A stretch of DNA of 64,000 nt, taken from contig OY970177.1 in assembly GCA_963707975.1 (NCBI GenBank), forward strand, positions 1,736,001 to 1,800,000. The letters run 5' to 3'. Shown piece after piece: positions 18,901 through 27,288 of the stretch. The DNA is from CAVVXX01 sp963707975. GTDB taxonomy: Bacteria > Pseudomonadota > Alphaproteobacteria > Micropepsales > Micropepsaceae. The first letter of the stretch is position 1. The number at the start of each line of letters is the position of its first letter. The position numbers and the translations under genes are program-made. The notes below the pieces were generated by a model that was not told the origin of the DNA, did not search any database, and saw only the letters and a program-made list of their open reading frames with translations.

Positions 18901-19702
18901 TGGCGCCCGCCGCCCTATCGCCGATTTTCAGGAAGCTCATCAGGCCGGATGATTTGCCGCCGCCCGACAGCGATTTATTTTCGCCGCGAAGGCTCGAAAA
19001 ATTCGTGCCGGTGCCCGAGCCGTATTTGAAAAGGCGCGCTTCCCGCGTCCACAAATCCATGATCCCGCCGTCGTTGACGAGATCGTCCTTGATGCCCTGG
19101 ATGAAACAGGCATGCGGCTGCGGGTGCTCGTAAGCCGAATCCGATTTCACCAGCTCGCCGGTTTTGTGATCGACGTAATAATGGCCTTGGCTCGGTCCAT
19201 CGATGCCGTAAGCCCAATGCAATCCGGTGTTGAACCATTGCGGACTGTTGGGTGCCGCCTTTTGCGCCGCCAGCATGTGGCACATCTCGTCGTAGAAGGC
19301 GCGGGCGTCGTGCTCTGAGTCGAAATAGCCGCCCTTCCAGCCCCAATAGGCCCAAGTGCCGGCCAGCCTGTGGAAGACCTGCTTGGCGCTCGTCTCGCCG
19401 ACGAAACGCTCGGATTCGGAAAGTTCGGCCAGCGCCGCCTCATCGGGCACCTGCCGCCACAGGAACGAGGGGACGGTATTCTCTTCCACCGGTTTGAGTC
19501 GGGCGGCGACGCCTGCGCGGCGGAAATATTTCTGGGCCAGCACGTCGGCCGCAACCTGGCTCCAAGCCTCGGGCACTTCGATGCCAACTTGGCGGAAGAC
19601 GGTCGAGCCGTCGGGGTTCCTGATCTCGCTGGTGACGCTCCGGATCGGGGTGCCCTCATAGGGCGACTTATTTTCGATGGTGAAAAAACGCCGGATACGC
19701 AT
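15907..19702 (-). CDS. nrdJ: Adenosylcobalamin-dependent ribonucleotide reductase (class II), one frameshift near 16513
   Basis: NrdJ reduces ribonucleotides using adenosylcobalamin and needs no oxygen. Conserved blocks include APNSPQWFNTGLHWAYG, FKYGSGTGTNFSSLRG, NPCSEYMFLDDTACNLASL and ATVIAPTGTIGLVMDCDT. The zinc- or thiol-bearing C-terminus is GDACGTCGNF followed by CMKCDSCGSTSGC. The main frame ends in unrelated residues after LVTGND; dropping one A from the run 16512-16514 continues into SIKNATSVLDYIFREL and the Cys-rich tail. Corrected length is about 1264 residues, normal for the long alphaproteobacterial NrdJ. No cobalamin riboswitch was seen upstream. Confidence 0.93.
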
Positions 19703-20143
19703 GACTAAGCCCCCTTAAGCCCGTGATTGAACCCCGCCCCCGGCCCGCGCGCGGCCCGGATTTCAGGGGACAAACCGCCTTCCAGGGGAATCGGATATGC
19801 TCCAACCCTCCTGGCGGAGCACTAGCTTGGCCGCCAGATCTTGGGCCGCGAGACGCGGCGAGAGACTAAGTATAGGACATGGCTGTGACAGCCATGCAAG
19901 CATTAAGTGGTAAACGAGAGCTTACCCACTACATCTTGCGTGAGCGGGCATGAGAGAAACCCCGCGAGTCTAAGCGGGGGAAAGGTAAAGGGGCCAAAAA
20001 AATTTTCGCGAGGCCTGGCCCGCCATCGGCTTGTGGATTGCTGACGCCAAAAAAGTTCACGCGCCGGACTATGGCAAGGCGTTCATTGGCGCTCCCGCCA
20101 GCGGCAACTTATAGTCCCGGCCGAATCCGCCCAAAGGCGCCAA
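19703..20143. other. Long intergenic region upstream of nrdJ
   Basis: About 440 bases between divergent genes. It contains a near-perfect palindrome at 19878-19896 and a hairpin at 19964-19979 (CCCCGC / GCGGGG), followed by TTTCTCTC when read on the minus strand. That hairpin could act as an attenuator in a long nrdJ leader. No cobalamin-riboswitch B12 box or clear NrdR boxes were recognised. Confidence 0.5.
19878..19896. promoter_or_regulatory. 19-bp palindrome, candidate operator upstream of nrdJ
   Basis: CATGGCTGT and ACAGCCATG are exact inverted repeats around a single G, 176 bases upstream of the nrdJ start. The symmetry fits a dimeric-regulator site, but it matches no operator I can name. 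A stem in RNA is also possible, although the one-base loop argues against it. Confidence 0.4.
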
Positions 20144-20518
20144 ATGTTTCGCTTGCTTTTTGTCTGGTGGCACGACGCAACACCCGGCACGTGGCTGACG
20201 ACTTGGTGGTCGGGCAAGCGCGTGGGCACGGACCAGTTCGGCAACCGCTATTACCAGAACCGCGCGGGCACGCGGCGCTGGGTGGTCTATGCCGGCACCG
20301 TCGAAGCCAGCCGCGTGCCGCCCGAATGGCATGGCTGGCTACACCATACGTTCAAGAACCCGCCGACCATCGAGCCGCCCAAGGTGAAGCCATGGGAGAA
20401 AGAGCATTTGCCGAATCTCTCCGGTACGCCGCAGGCCTACCGGCCGGACGGCAGCCTGTGGGAAAGCGGCCGGCGGCCGCCCGCGACGGGGGATTACGAG
20501 GCCTGGAAACCGGGTTAA
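20144..20518 (+). CDS. NADH:ubiquinone oxidoreductase subunit NDUFA12 family protein
   Basis: The 124-residue protein matches the B17.2/NDUFA12 accessory subunit of complex I, found in mitochondria and alphaproteobacteria. Visible family features are GTDQFGNRYYQNRAGTRRWVVYAG, given here by its ends GTDQFGNRYY and RRWVVY, then PPEWHGWLHHTF and a Pro-rich tail ending PPATGDYEAWKPG. It binds the peripheral arm near the quinone module. It starts a run with mlaD and DUF2155, a grouping often seen in alphaproteobacteria. Confidence 0.92.
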   Translation: MFRLLFVWWHDATPGTWLTTWWSGKRVGTDQFGNRYYQNRAGTRRWVVYAGTVEASRVPPEWHGWLHHTFKNPPTIEPPKVKPWEKEHLPNLSGTPQAYRPDGSLWESGRRPPATGDYEAWKPG

Positions 20519-20527
20519 GAGGGAGCA

Positions 20528-21034
20528 ATGCAGGGCAATCATACATTCGAAACTCTTGTCGGCGCAGTCGTCATCACCATTGCGGTGGTGTTCGTCTATT
20601 ACGCCTATTCGCGTAGCAGCGCCGCCGAAGTTGGCGGTTATGAAGTGCTGGCGCGCTTCAACCGCGTGGACGGCATCTCGGTCGGTTCCGACGTGACGCT
20701 ATCGGGCATCAAGGTCGGTGAGGTTTCGCGGCTCGATCTCGATCCCAAGACCTATGACGCTATTGCCCATCTTTCGATCGCGCAGAACGTGAAGCTGCCC
20801 GACGATTCGGCGATCAAGATCACGTCCTCCGGCCTGCTCGGCAATTCCTACCTGGCCATCGAACCGGGCGGCAGCGACAAGAATATTCCTGCGGGCGGTC
20901 AGATCGTGAATACGCAAGGCTCCATCGATCTCATCGGGTTGCTCGGAAAATTCATGTTCAGTTCGAGCTCAAGCAGCCCCAGCCCCGCGCCCGCCAGCAC
21001 TGCGCCACAGCCCGCGCCGCAAAGCCATCCCTGA
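20528..21034 (+). CDS. mlaD: MlaD family lipid-transport protein
   Basis: The 168-residue protein has one N-terminal membrane helix (VGAVVITIAVVFVYYAY) and an MCE domain (about 38-115, RFNRVDGISVGSDVTLSGIK and SSGLLGNSYLAIEPG), then a Ser/Pro/Ala-rich tail. MlaD hexamers form the periplasmic part of the Mla ABC system that keeps outer-membrane lipids asymmetric. The rest of the Mla complex is not in this window. It starts nine bases after NDUFA12 and its stop shares one base with the next start. Confidence 0.9.
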   Translation: MQGNHTFETLVGAVVITIAVVFVYYAYSRSSAAEVGGYEVLARFNRVDGISVGSDVTLSGIKVGEVSRLDLDPKTYDAIAHLSIAQNVKLPDDSAIKITSSGLLGNSYLAIEPGGSDKNIPAGGQIVNTQGSIDLIGLLGKFMFSSSSSSPSPAPASTAPQPAPQSHP

Positions 21035-21606
21035 TGAAGCGGCGCGCGTTTGTTCCGGCCCTGTTGGCCGCGAGTCTTGCCATCGCCGCGAACGCGCAGA
21101 CCACGCAACCCCCGCCCTTGCGCAAGCTCTCGGTCGAGGATGCCATGCCAGATGCCCATGGCGTGAAAAGGCTGGCGGTGCTGCGCGCGCTCGACAAGAT
21201 CACGGGCCGCGCCACAGACATCGAGGCGCCCGCCGGCGTGCCCGTGCGATTCGGCACGCTCTCCATCATGGTACGCTATTGCTATACGCGCCCGCCCGAG
21301 GAGCCGCCCGAAACCACAGCCTTCCTGCAAATCGACGAAGTGCGCCCGGGGCACGAGGCGGAACGCCTGTTTTCGGGCTGGATGTTCGCTTCCACGCCTG
21401 CGCTAAACGCGCTGGAGCACCCGGTCTATGACGTCTGGGTGATCACCTGCAGGACGAATGCGCCAGCGCCCGAAACACCGGCACCAGCGTCCGGCAAGGT
21501 CACGCTCAAACCGCCGCCGGGCGTTGTACCCGCGCCTGCGCCCGCCGCCGTGTCGCCATCGGCGCCCGAAAACGCGCCGGCGCCAGAGCCGGAACCCAAC
21601 CCGTAA
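21034..21606 (+). CDS. DUF2155 domain-containing exported protein
   Basis: The 190-residue protein has a signal peptide (PALLAASLAIAANAQ). The DUF2155 core spans about 45-145: LAVLRALDKITGRATDIEA, LSIMVRYCYTRPPEEPPET and FLQIDEV...FSGWMFASTPALNALEHP, with two cysteines. A Pro/Ala-rich tail of about 45 residues follows. The family is widespread in alphaproteobacteria beside NDUFA12 and aat; its function is unknown. The last 181 bases overlap, on the opposite strand, the 3' end of aat. Confidence 0.88.
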   Translation: MKRRAFVPALLAASLAIAANAQTTQPPPLRKLSVEDAMPDAHGVKRLAVLRALDKITGRATDIEAPAGVPVRFGTLSIMVRYCYTRPPEEPPETTAFLQIDEVRPGHEAERLFSGWMFASTPALNALEHPVYDVWVITCRTNAPAPETPAPASGKVTLKPPPGVVPAPAPAAVSPSAPENAPAPEPEPNP

Positions 21607-22190
21607 AAATTTCCTTCGCTCTTGAGCGCCTTAACCAGCAGGCGCTCGAAACGCTCGCGCCCGACAATGGAGGCGCCGAATTGTGTCAGATGCTCATTGG
21701 GGAATTGCGCATCGAGCAATGTGTAGCCACCCGCTTTCAGCCTTGCCGCGAGATGGACGAGGGCAACCTTGCTCGCATCGCGTTTGCTGCTGAACATGCT
21801 TTCACCGAAGAAGGCTGAGCCCAGGCTGAGGCCGTAAAGCCCGCCCGCGAGCTTGCCGTTCTCCCACGCCTCGACGCTGTGCGCGCGTTTCTGAAAATGC
21901 AGTTTCTCGAAAACACCGATGATCTCATCATTGATCCAGGTTTCGTGCCTGTCTGCACGCGCGGCCGCACAGGCGCGGATGACGGCAGAGAATGCCGTGT
22001 CCACGCGCACCTCAAAACGGTCGCTGCGCACGGTACGCGCGAGGCGGTGGGGAACATGGAAGTTTTCGAGCGGCAGAATGGCGCGCTCCTGCGGCCGCAC
22101 CCACAGGGTTTCGCGCGCGGCCCGCGCCTCCGCCATCGGGAAGATGCCGAGACGATAGGCCAGCAGCAATTCGTCGGGATCGATTGTCAC
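21426..22190 (-). CDS. aat: Leucyl/phenylalanyl-tRNA-protein transferase
   Basis: Aat adds Leu or Phe from charged tRNA to proteins with N-terminal Arg or Lys, marking them for ClpS/ClpAP. Family blocks are LLLAYRLGIFPMAEA, LPLENFHVPHRLARTVR, THE-type TWINDEI, HSVEAWENGKLAGGLYG, FFGESMFSSKRDASK and LDAQFPNEHLTQFGA. The GTG at 22190 gives the normal N-terminus; an ATG at 22229 would add 13 residues encoded by a hairpin repeat. After the usual end near FYGL, about 55 Gly/Ala/Ser-rich residues are read antisense to the DUF2155 tail. Such a tail is unusual for Aat. Confidence 0.9.
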   Translation of the reverse strand: MTIDPDELLLAYRLGIFPMAEARAARETLWVRPQERAILPLENFHVPHRLARTVRSDRFEVRVDTAFSAVIRACAAARADRHETWINDEIIGVFEKLHFQKRAHSVEAWENGKLAGGLYGLSLGSAFFGESMFSSKRDASKVALVHLAARLKAGGYTLLDAQFPNEHLTQFGASIVGRERFERLLVKALKSEGNFYGLGSGSGAGAFSGADGDTAAGAGAGTTPGGGLSVTLPDAGAGVSGAGAFVLQVITQTS

Positions 22191-22198
22191 CAACACCT

Positions 22199-22228
22199 CG
22201 TCATGGCCGTCCTTGAGGCGGCCATCCA
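22199..22228 (-). repeat. REP-like hairpin repeat, copy A
   Basis: A 30-base element just upstream of (or overlapping the extended start of) aat. It is 24/30 identical to the inverted copy at 22269-22298 and forms a five-pair stem around CTTGA. It belongs to the type that, when translated, reads DGRxKxGHD and is common in alphaproteobacterial intergenic DNA. Confidence 0.6.
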
Positions 22229-22268
22229 TTGGCTGCGCGGTCAGCGCGGCACAAGACTCTTTGTTTGA

Positions 22269-22298
22269 TGGATGGCCGGGTCAAGCCCGGTCACGACG
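22269..22298 (+). repeat. REP-like hairpin repeat, copy B
   Basis: Inverted partner of copy A, 40 bases away, ending five bases before the accC stop on the other strand. The stem is CCGGG / CCCGG around a five-base loop. It could also stabilise or terminate the accC transcript. Confidence 0.6.
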
Positions 22299-22303
22299 AT
22301 CGG

Positions 22304-23653
<1,350 letters not shown>

Positions 23654-23663
23654 GGGGCCTGCG

Positions 23664-24116
23664 TCAGTCGATGACGAGCAGCGGCTCGCCGAATTCGACG
23701 GGCTGCGCGTCATGGACGAAAATCTCGATCACCTTGCCCCGGCGCGGGCTGGCGATCGGGTTCATAGTCTTCATCGCCTCCACGATGAGGATGGTCTGGC
23801 CCTCCTTCACCTCGTCGCCCACCTTGACGAAGGGGAGCGCGCCGGGCTGCGGACTGACAAAGACCGTGCCCACCATCGGCGAATTGACCGTGCCGGGGTG
23901 AGGCGCTTCCGGCATCACGGGCACGGATTTCGCGGGCTGGCCGGGATCAGGCGCGAAATGCACGGCAGAACCCCCACGCGCCACGCGCACGCGCATGCCG
24001 TCCTGCTCAACCTCGATTTCGTTGAGGCCGGTTTCTTCCAGCAGCGCAGCCAGCTCGCGGATCAGTGTGACGCTCGCGCCCGCGTCGATGCTTTTTCTGG
24101 GCGTCTTGTTGTTCAT
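23664..24116 (-). CDS. accB: Acetyl-CoA carboxylase biotin carboxyl carrier protein
   Basis: The 150-residue carrier has an N-terminal helical part (LIRELAALLEETGLNEIEVE), a Pro-rich linker (about 55-75) and a C-terminal biotinyl domain. The biotinylated lysine is in VEAMKTMNPI, and SPMVGTVFVSPQPG is the usual thumb-like stretch. It overlaps aroQ by four bases and feeds AccC encoded next. Confidence 0.97.
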   Translation of the reverse strand: MNNKTPRKSIDAGASVTLIRELAALLEETGLNEIEVEQDGMRVRVARGGSAVHFAPDPGQPAKSVPVMPEAPHPGTVNSPMVGTVFVSPQPGALPFVKVGDEVKEGQTILIVEAMKTMNPIASPRRGKVIEIFVHDAQPVEFGEPLLVID

Positions 24117-24562
24117 TTTGGCAGATCCTTGCCGGCGCTAGCCAGCGCATCGATGGCAAGCAGATAGCCATGCGCGCCGAAGCCGCAGATCACGCCCACG
24201 GCGGCCTCACTGATATAGGTGCGGCGGCGAAAATGCTCGCGTCGGAAAATGTTGGAAAGATGCACTTCGATCACCGGCTTGCCGAATGAGCGGCAGGCGT
24301 CCATCAACGCAATCGAGGTGTGGGCATAGGCGCCGGCGTTGAGGATCAGCCCAGACGCATTGTCGCGCGCCTCCTGCACCCAGTTGACCAGGATGCCCTC
24401 TTGGTTGGACTGGCGGAACACAGTCTCTAGCCCGTGGCTCTTGGCCCGCGCGGCGCAGGCGGCCTCGATATCGGCCAGGCTGTGGCGGCCGTAAAGTTCC
24501 GGCTCCCGGCTTCCAAGAAGATTGAGATTGGGGCCGTTCAGGACATATATCGGTTGGGCCAT
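24113..24562 (-). CDS. aroQ: 3-dehydroquinate dehydratase, type II
   Basis: AroQ converts 3-dehydroquinate to 3-dehydroshikimate in the shikimate pathway. The 149-residue length and dodecameric type II family are clear from the N-terminal IYVLNGPNLNLLGSREPELYG (given by LNGPNLNLLGSREPE), the catalytic Tyr and Arg in that region, LVNWVQEARD, LNAGAYAHTSIAL and EVHLSNIFRREHFR. It heads the aroQ-accB-accC-aat run, as in many alphaproteobacteria. Confidence 0.96.
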   Translation of the reverse strand: MAQPIYVLNGPNLNLLGSREPELYGRHSLADIEAACAARAKSHGLETVFRQSNQEGILVNWVQEARDNASGLILNAGAYAHTSIALMDACRSFGKPVIEVHLSNIFRREHFRRRTYISEAAVGVICGFGAHGYLLAIDALASAGKDLPK

Positions 24563-24645
24563 AAGCCTCTAAGACACCCTATAGTTAAGGGGGCTTTATA
24601 CTGGGCTTGGGCCCAAACGGAAACGTGTAATTACAGGAAAGCTTT

Positions 24646-25641
24646 ATGCGGCTGAGACTGAACGGAGAGGAGCGGGAGTTCGAGGGCGCGGGCCTGACAG
24701 TGGCCGGGCTCCTGACCCGGCTCAACCTCAACTCCGCCAAGATCGCGGTCGAGCGCAATCTCGAAATCGTGCCGCGCTCGGCCTATGGGGCTGTGAAACT
24801 GGCCGAAGGCGACCGGCTAGAAATCGTCCATTTCATCGGCGGCGGCAATGATGTGGGCAGGACCGGTACGGGCGACAAGCCGTTCGTGATTGCGGGGAAA
24901 GAATATCGTTCGCGCCTCATCATCGGCACCGGCAAATACAAGGACTACGCACAGAATGCGGCAGCACTCGAAGCAAGTGGCGCCGAGATCGTCACTGTGG
25001 CGCTCAGACGCGTGAATGTTATGGAGGCGGGTGCGCCAAGACTCGTCGATTTCATCGATCCGAAAAAATACACCTATCTTCCCAACACGGCCGGCTGCTT
25101 CACTGCCGAAGAAGCGCTGCGCACGCTCAGACTCGCGCGCGAGGCGGGCGGCTGGAGTTTGGTCAAGCTCGAAGTGCTGGGTGACAAGAAGACGCTTTAT
25201 CCCGACATGGTGGAAACGCTGCGCGCGACAGAAGTTCTGATCCGTGAAGGATTTCAGGTGATGGTCTATTGCAGCGACGATCCGTTGCTGGCGAAGCGAC
25301 TGGAAGAGATGGGCGCGGCTGCGATCATGCCGCTGGCCGCGCCCATCGGCTCGGGACTCGGCATCCAGAACCCAGTAAATATCCGCCTTATCGTGGAAGC
25401 TGCGAAAGTGCCGGTGATCGTAGACGCGGGCGTGGGAACGGCGTCGGACGCGACGGTGGCCATGGAATTGGGTTGCGATGGCGTGCTGATGAACACGGCC
25501 ATCGCCGAAGCCAAAGACCCGGTGATGATGGCGCGCGCGATGCGTTTGGGCGTGGAGGCGGGCAGGCTCGCTTATCTGGCAGGCCGCATGGCCAAAAAGC
25601 GCTATGCCGACCCCTCAAGTCCGCTGGCTGGGTTGATATAG
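24646..25641 (+). CDS. thiG: Bifunctional sulfur carrier ThiS / thiazole synthase ThiG
   Basis: This is a 331-residue fusion. Residues 1-67 are ThiS (MRLRLNGEEREFEG ... LEIVHFIGGG) and about 75-331 are ThiG, which builds the thiazole phosphate of thiamine. ThiG blocks are IAGKEYRSRLIIGTGKY, the Schiff-base-lysine region SLVKLEVLGD, and VIVDAGVGTASDATVAMELG. ThiS normally ends in a free GG that is thiocarboxylated; here GGG is internal, followed by NDVGRTGTG. No thiamine riboswitch was seen in the 83-base gap upstream, and no other thi genes are in the window. Confidence 0.94.
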   Translation: MRLRLNGEEREFEGAGLTVAGLLTRLNLNSAKIAVERNLEIVPRSAYGAVKLAEGDRLEIVHFIGGGNDVGRTGTGDKPFVIAGKEYRSRLIIGTGKYKDYAQNAAALEASGAEIVTVALRRVNVMEAGAPRLVDFIDPKKYTYLPNTAGCFTAEEALRTLRLAREAGGWSLVKLEVLGDKKTLYPDMVETLRATEVLIREGFQVMVYCSDDPLLAKRLEEMGAAAIMPLAAPIGSGLGIQNPVNIRLIVEAAKVPVIVDAGVGTASDATVAMELGCDGVLMNTAIAEAKDPVMMARAMRLGVEAGRLAYLAGRMAKKRYADPSSPLAGLI

Positions 25642-25740
25642 AATTGTCGTTTCCGGTGAGCCGAACAAAGTGAGGCGAGGGAAGGGGATCCAGGTGTTTA
25701 ATCCCGCATCAACCCTTCCCATCTAGATTTTCTTCCCATC

Positions 25741-25758
25741 GCAATGCTCACGCATTGC
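25741..25758. repeat. Short perfect hairpin
   Basis: GCAATGC and GCATTGC pair exactly around a TCAC loop. The following GGCCGGGAATGAC resembles tails of dispersed alphaproteobacterial repeats. It lies between thiG and the DUF1272 gene and may be a repeat or a weak terminator without a T-run. Confidence 0.4.
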
Positions 25759-25789
25759 TCGGCCGGGAATGACAAAGTAGGAATGCGCC

Positions 25790-26059
25790 ATGCTCGAACT
25801 TCGGCCCAACTGCGAATGCTGCGGCCGCGATCTGCCGCCGGAAAGCCCCGACGCGCGCATTTGCAGTTTCGAGTGCACGTTCTGCAAAGATTGCGTCGAG
25901 ACCATGCTCAATGATCGCTGCCCCAATTGCGGCGGCGAATTCGTGCGCAGGCCCATCCGTCCGCCGGAATTGCTGGAAACAAATCCCGCCTCGCGCAAAT
26001 GGACGGCAAAGCTCGGCGGTTGCGCGGCGTGGTTCCGCCGCGCCCCCAGCTCATCGTGA
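25790..26059 (+). CDS. DUF1272 domain-containing zinc-ribbon protein
   Basis: The 89-residue product is a recognisable DUF1272 member: MLELRPNCECCGRDLPPESP, ICSFECTFCKDC and CPNCGGEFVRRP. Eight or more cysteines in CxxC-type pairs indicate one or two bound zinc ions. The family has no established function and is usually a solitary small gene, as here. Confidence 0.9.
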   Translation: MLELRPNCECCGRDLPPESPDARICSFECTFCKDCVETMLNDRCPNCGGEFVRRPIRPPELLETNPASRKWTAKLGGCAAWFRRAPSSS

Positions 26060-26073
26060 CGCTTTAGCCGGTA

Positions 26074-26469
26074 TTACCGCCGCCGTGCTTTTCTCTTCTT
26101 CGCCGCTTTTTTCTTTCCGCGTTTGACCGCTGCTTTGCGTTTGGGTGCGGCCTTCTTCGCCTTACGGCCATGGCCATTCGCCCACATGTCGATCAGCGCT
26201 TCACCCGACACGGGATCGGTGACGCCATTGCCCATGTCTTCTAGGAAATCGCGGATGCGATCGAGGTTCCCGATCATGTTGGGCCTGGCCGCGACGATGC
26301 TGGCGAAATTGTCCCATTCACCCACGATGCAATAAGCGCCTTCGCCCGTCTTGATCAGGGCAAAACGGCGGGCGCCCGGAAACGCGTCGGTCATCGCACG
26401 GTGCGCGTTGACGAAGTCCTCATCGTATCCCTGCTTTACCCGGAACCGCACGACATTGAATGCTGTCAT
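26074..26469 (-). CDS. ABM-like domain protein with histone-H1-like basic tail
   Basis: The 131-residue protein has an N-terminal dimeric alpha/beta-barrel-like domain (TAFNVVRFRVKQGYDEDFV, RRFALIKTGEGAYCIVGEWDN) like antibiotic-biosynthesis-monooxygenase-type proteins. The last 35 residues are almost pure Lys/Arg/Ala (KKAAPKRKAAVKRGKKKAAK), resembling histone H1 or bacterial AlgP-type tails, and may bind nucleic acid. The ATG at 26469 follows a GGGAG site; an in-frame start at 26520 lacks one. Confidence 0.72.
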   Translation of the reverse strand: MTAFNVVRFRVKQGYDEDFVNAHRAMTDAFPGARRFALIKTGEGAYCIVGEWDNFASIVAARPNMIGNLDRIRDFLEDMGNGVTDPVSGEALIDMWANGHGRKAKKAAPKRKAAVKRGKKKAAKKRKARRR

Positions 26470-26529
26470 TGTCATTCTCCCTTGAGCGACCGCGCGCCTC
26501 CCGCCCGCAAGCGCGGCCAAAAACCCCTG

Positions 26530-27279
26530 TCAGCTTTTCGCCTCTTTTATAAGCTTTTCCATTTCGTCGGTAGTGATTTCGCCAGGCACGAATTTGCCGC
26601 CGATGATAAATGTCGGCGTGCCATCCACGTGCAGCTTGTTCGCCAACGCGTTCGAAGCGTTCACCGATGCCACCACGGCAGGGTCATCCATGTCTTTCTT
26701 GAGTTGGTCGGTATCAAGCCCGTTTTTCCTGGCGATGTCGAGAATGCGATCCAGCGGCAAATCGCCATTGGCTTCCATCAGCGCGAAATGAAACGGCACG
26801 TATTTGTCCTTTTGCCGCCGCGCCGCCACGGCCACGCGTGCCGCCACCAGCGAATCCGGGGTCAGAATCGGGTGTTCGATGAACACCACCCGCGCCTTGT
26901 TATCGGCCACCACCTTGTGCATGGCGGGCAACGAATTCTTGCAATGGACGCAGCGGTAATCGAAGAACTCGACCACCGTCGCCTTGGCGTCGGCGGGTCC
27001 CGTCACATAGGAAACCTTGGGGTCGAGCAGCTCGGCGCCGCCCATTTTGGCTAGCGCGCCCTGCTGCGCCTTCTGGGCGTCAGCCTGCTGTTTGGCGTCA
27101 AGCGCGGCACTCATTTCAACTAGGATTTCGGGATGCGCGATGAGGTAATCGTGCACGATTTTCTCGATCGCGGCCTTGTTGAGCGCGGGCGCGCTTGTGT
27201 CCGCGGCAAATGAGGCGCCTGCTATCAGCACCGCGCCGGCCGCGGCCCATATCGTCACGGCCTTGATCATGTTTTTCAT
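26530..27279 (-). CDS. DsbA-family thiol-disulfide oxidoreductase
   Basis: The 249-residue exported protein has a signal peptide (VTIWAAAGAVLIAGASFA), an N-terminal helical segment with KIVHDYLIAHPEILVEM, and a thioredoxin fold with FFDYRCVHCKNSLPAM (CVHC active site) and the cis-Pro block GTPTFIIGG. It resembles the Com1/BdbD-like DsbA group and should form or isomerise disulfides in the periplasm. It sits ten bases after the M48 protease gene on the same strand. Confidence 0.9.
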   Translation of the reverse strand: MKNMIKAVTIWAAAGAVLIAGASFAADTSAPALNKAAIEKIVHDYLIAHPEILVEMSAALDAKQQADAQKAQQGALAKMGGAELLDPKVSYVTGPADAKATVVEFFDYRCVHCKNSLPAMHKVVADNKARVVFIEHPILTPDSLVAARVAVAARRQKDKYVPFHFALMEANGDLPLDRILDIARKNGLDTDQLKKDMDDPAVVASVNASNALANKLHVDGTPTFIIGGKFVPGEITTDEMEKLIKEAKS

Positions 27280-27288
27280 ATCAGAATC

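Noticed and set aside
19703..20037. Cobalamin riboswitch upstream of B12-dependent nrdJ
   Set aside because: Expected on functional grounds, but no B12 box or conserved core was found on the minus strand.
24563..24645. Thiamine riboswitch upstream of the thiS-thiG fusion
   Set aside because: The 83-base gap is too short and lacks the CTGAGA and ACCTGA-type core.
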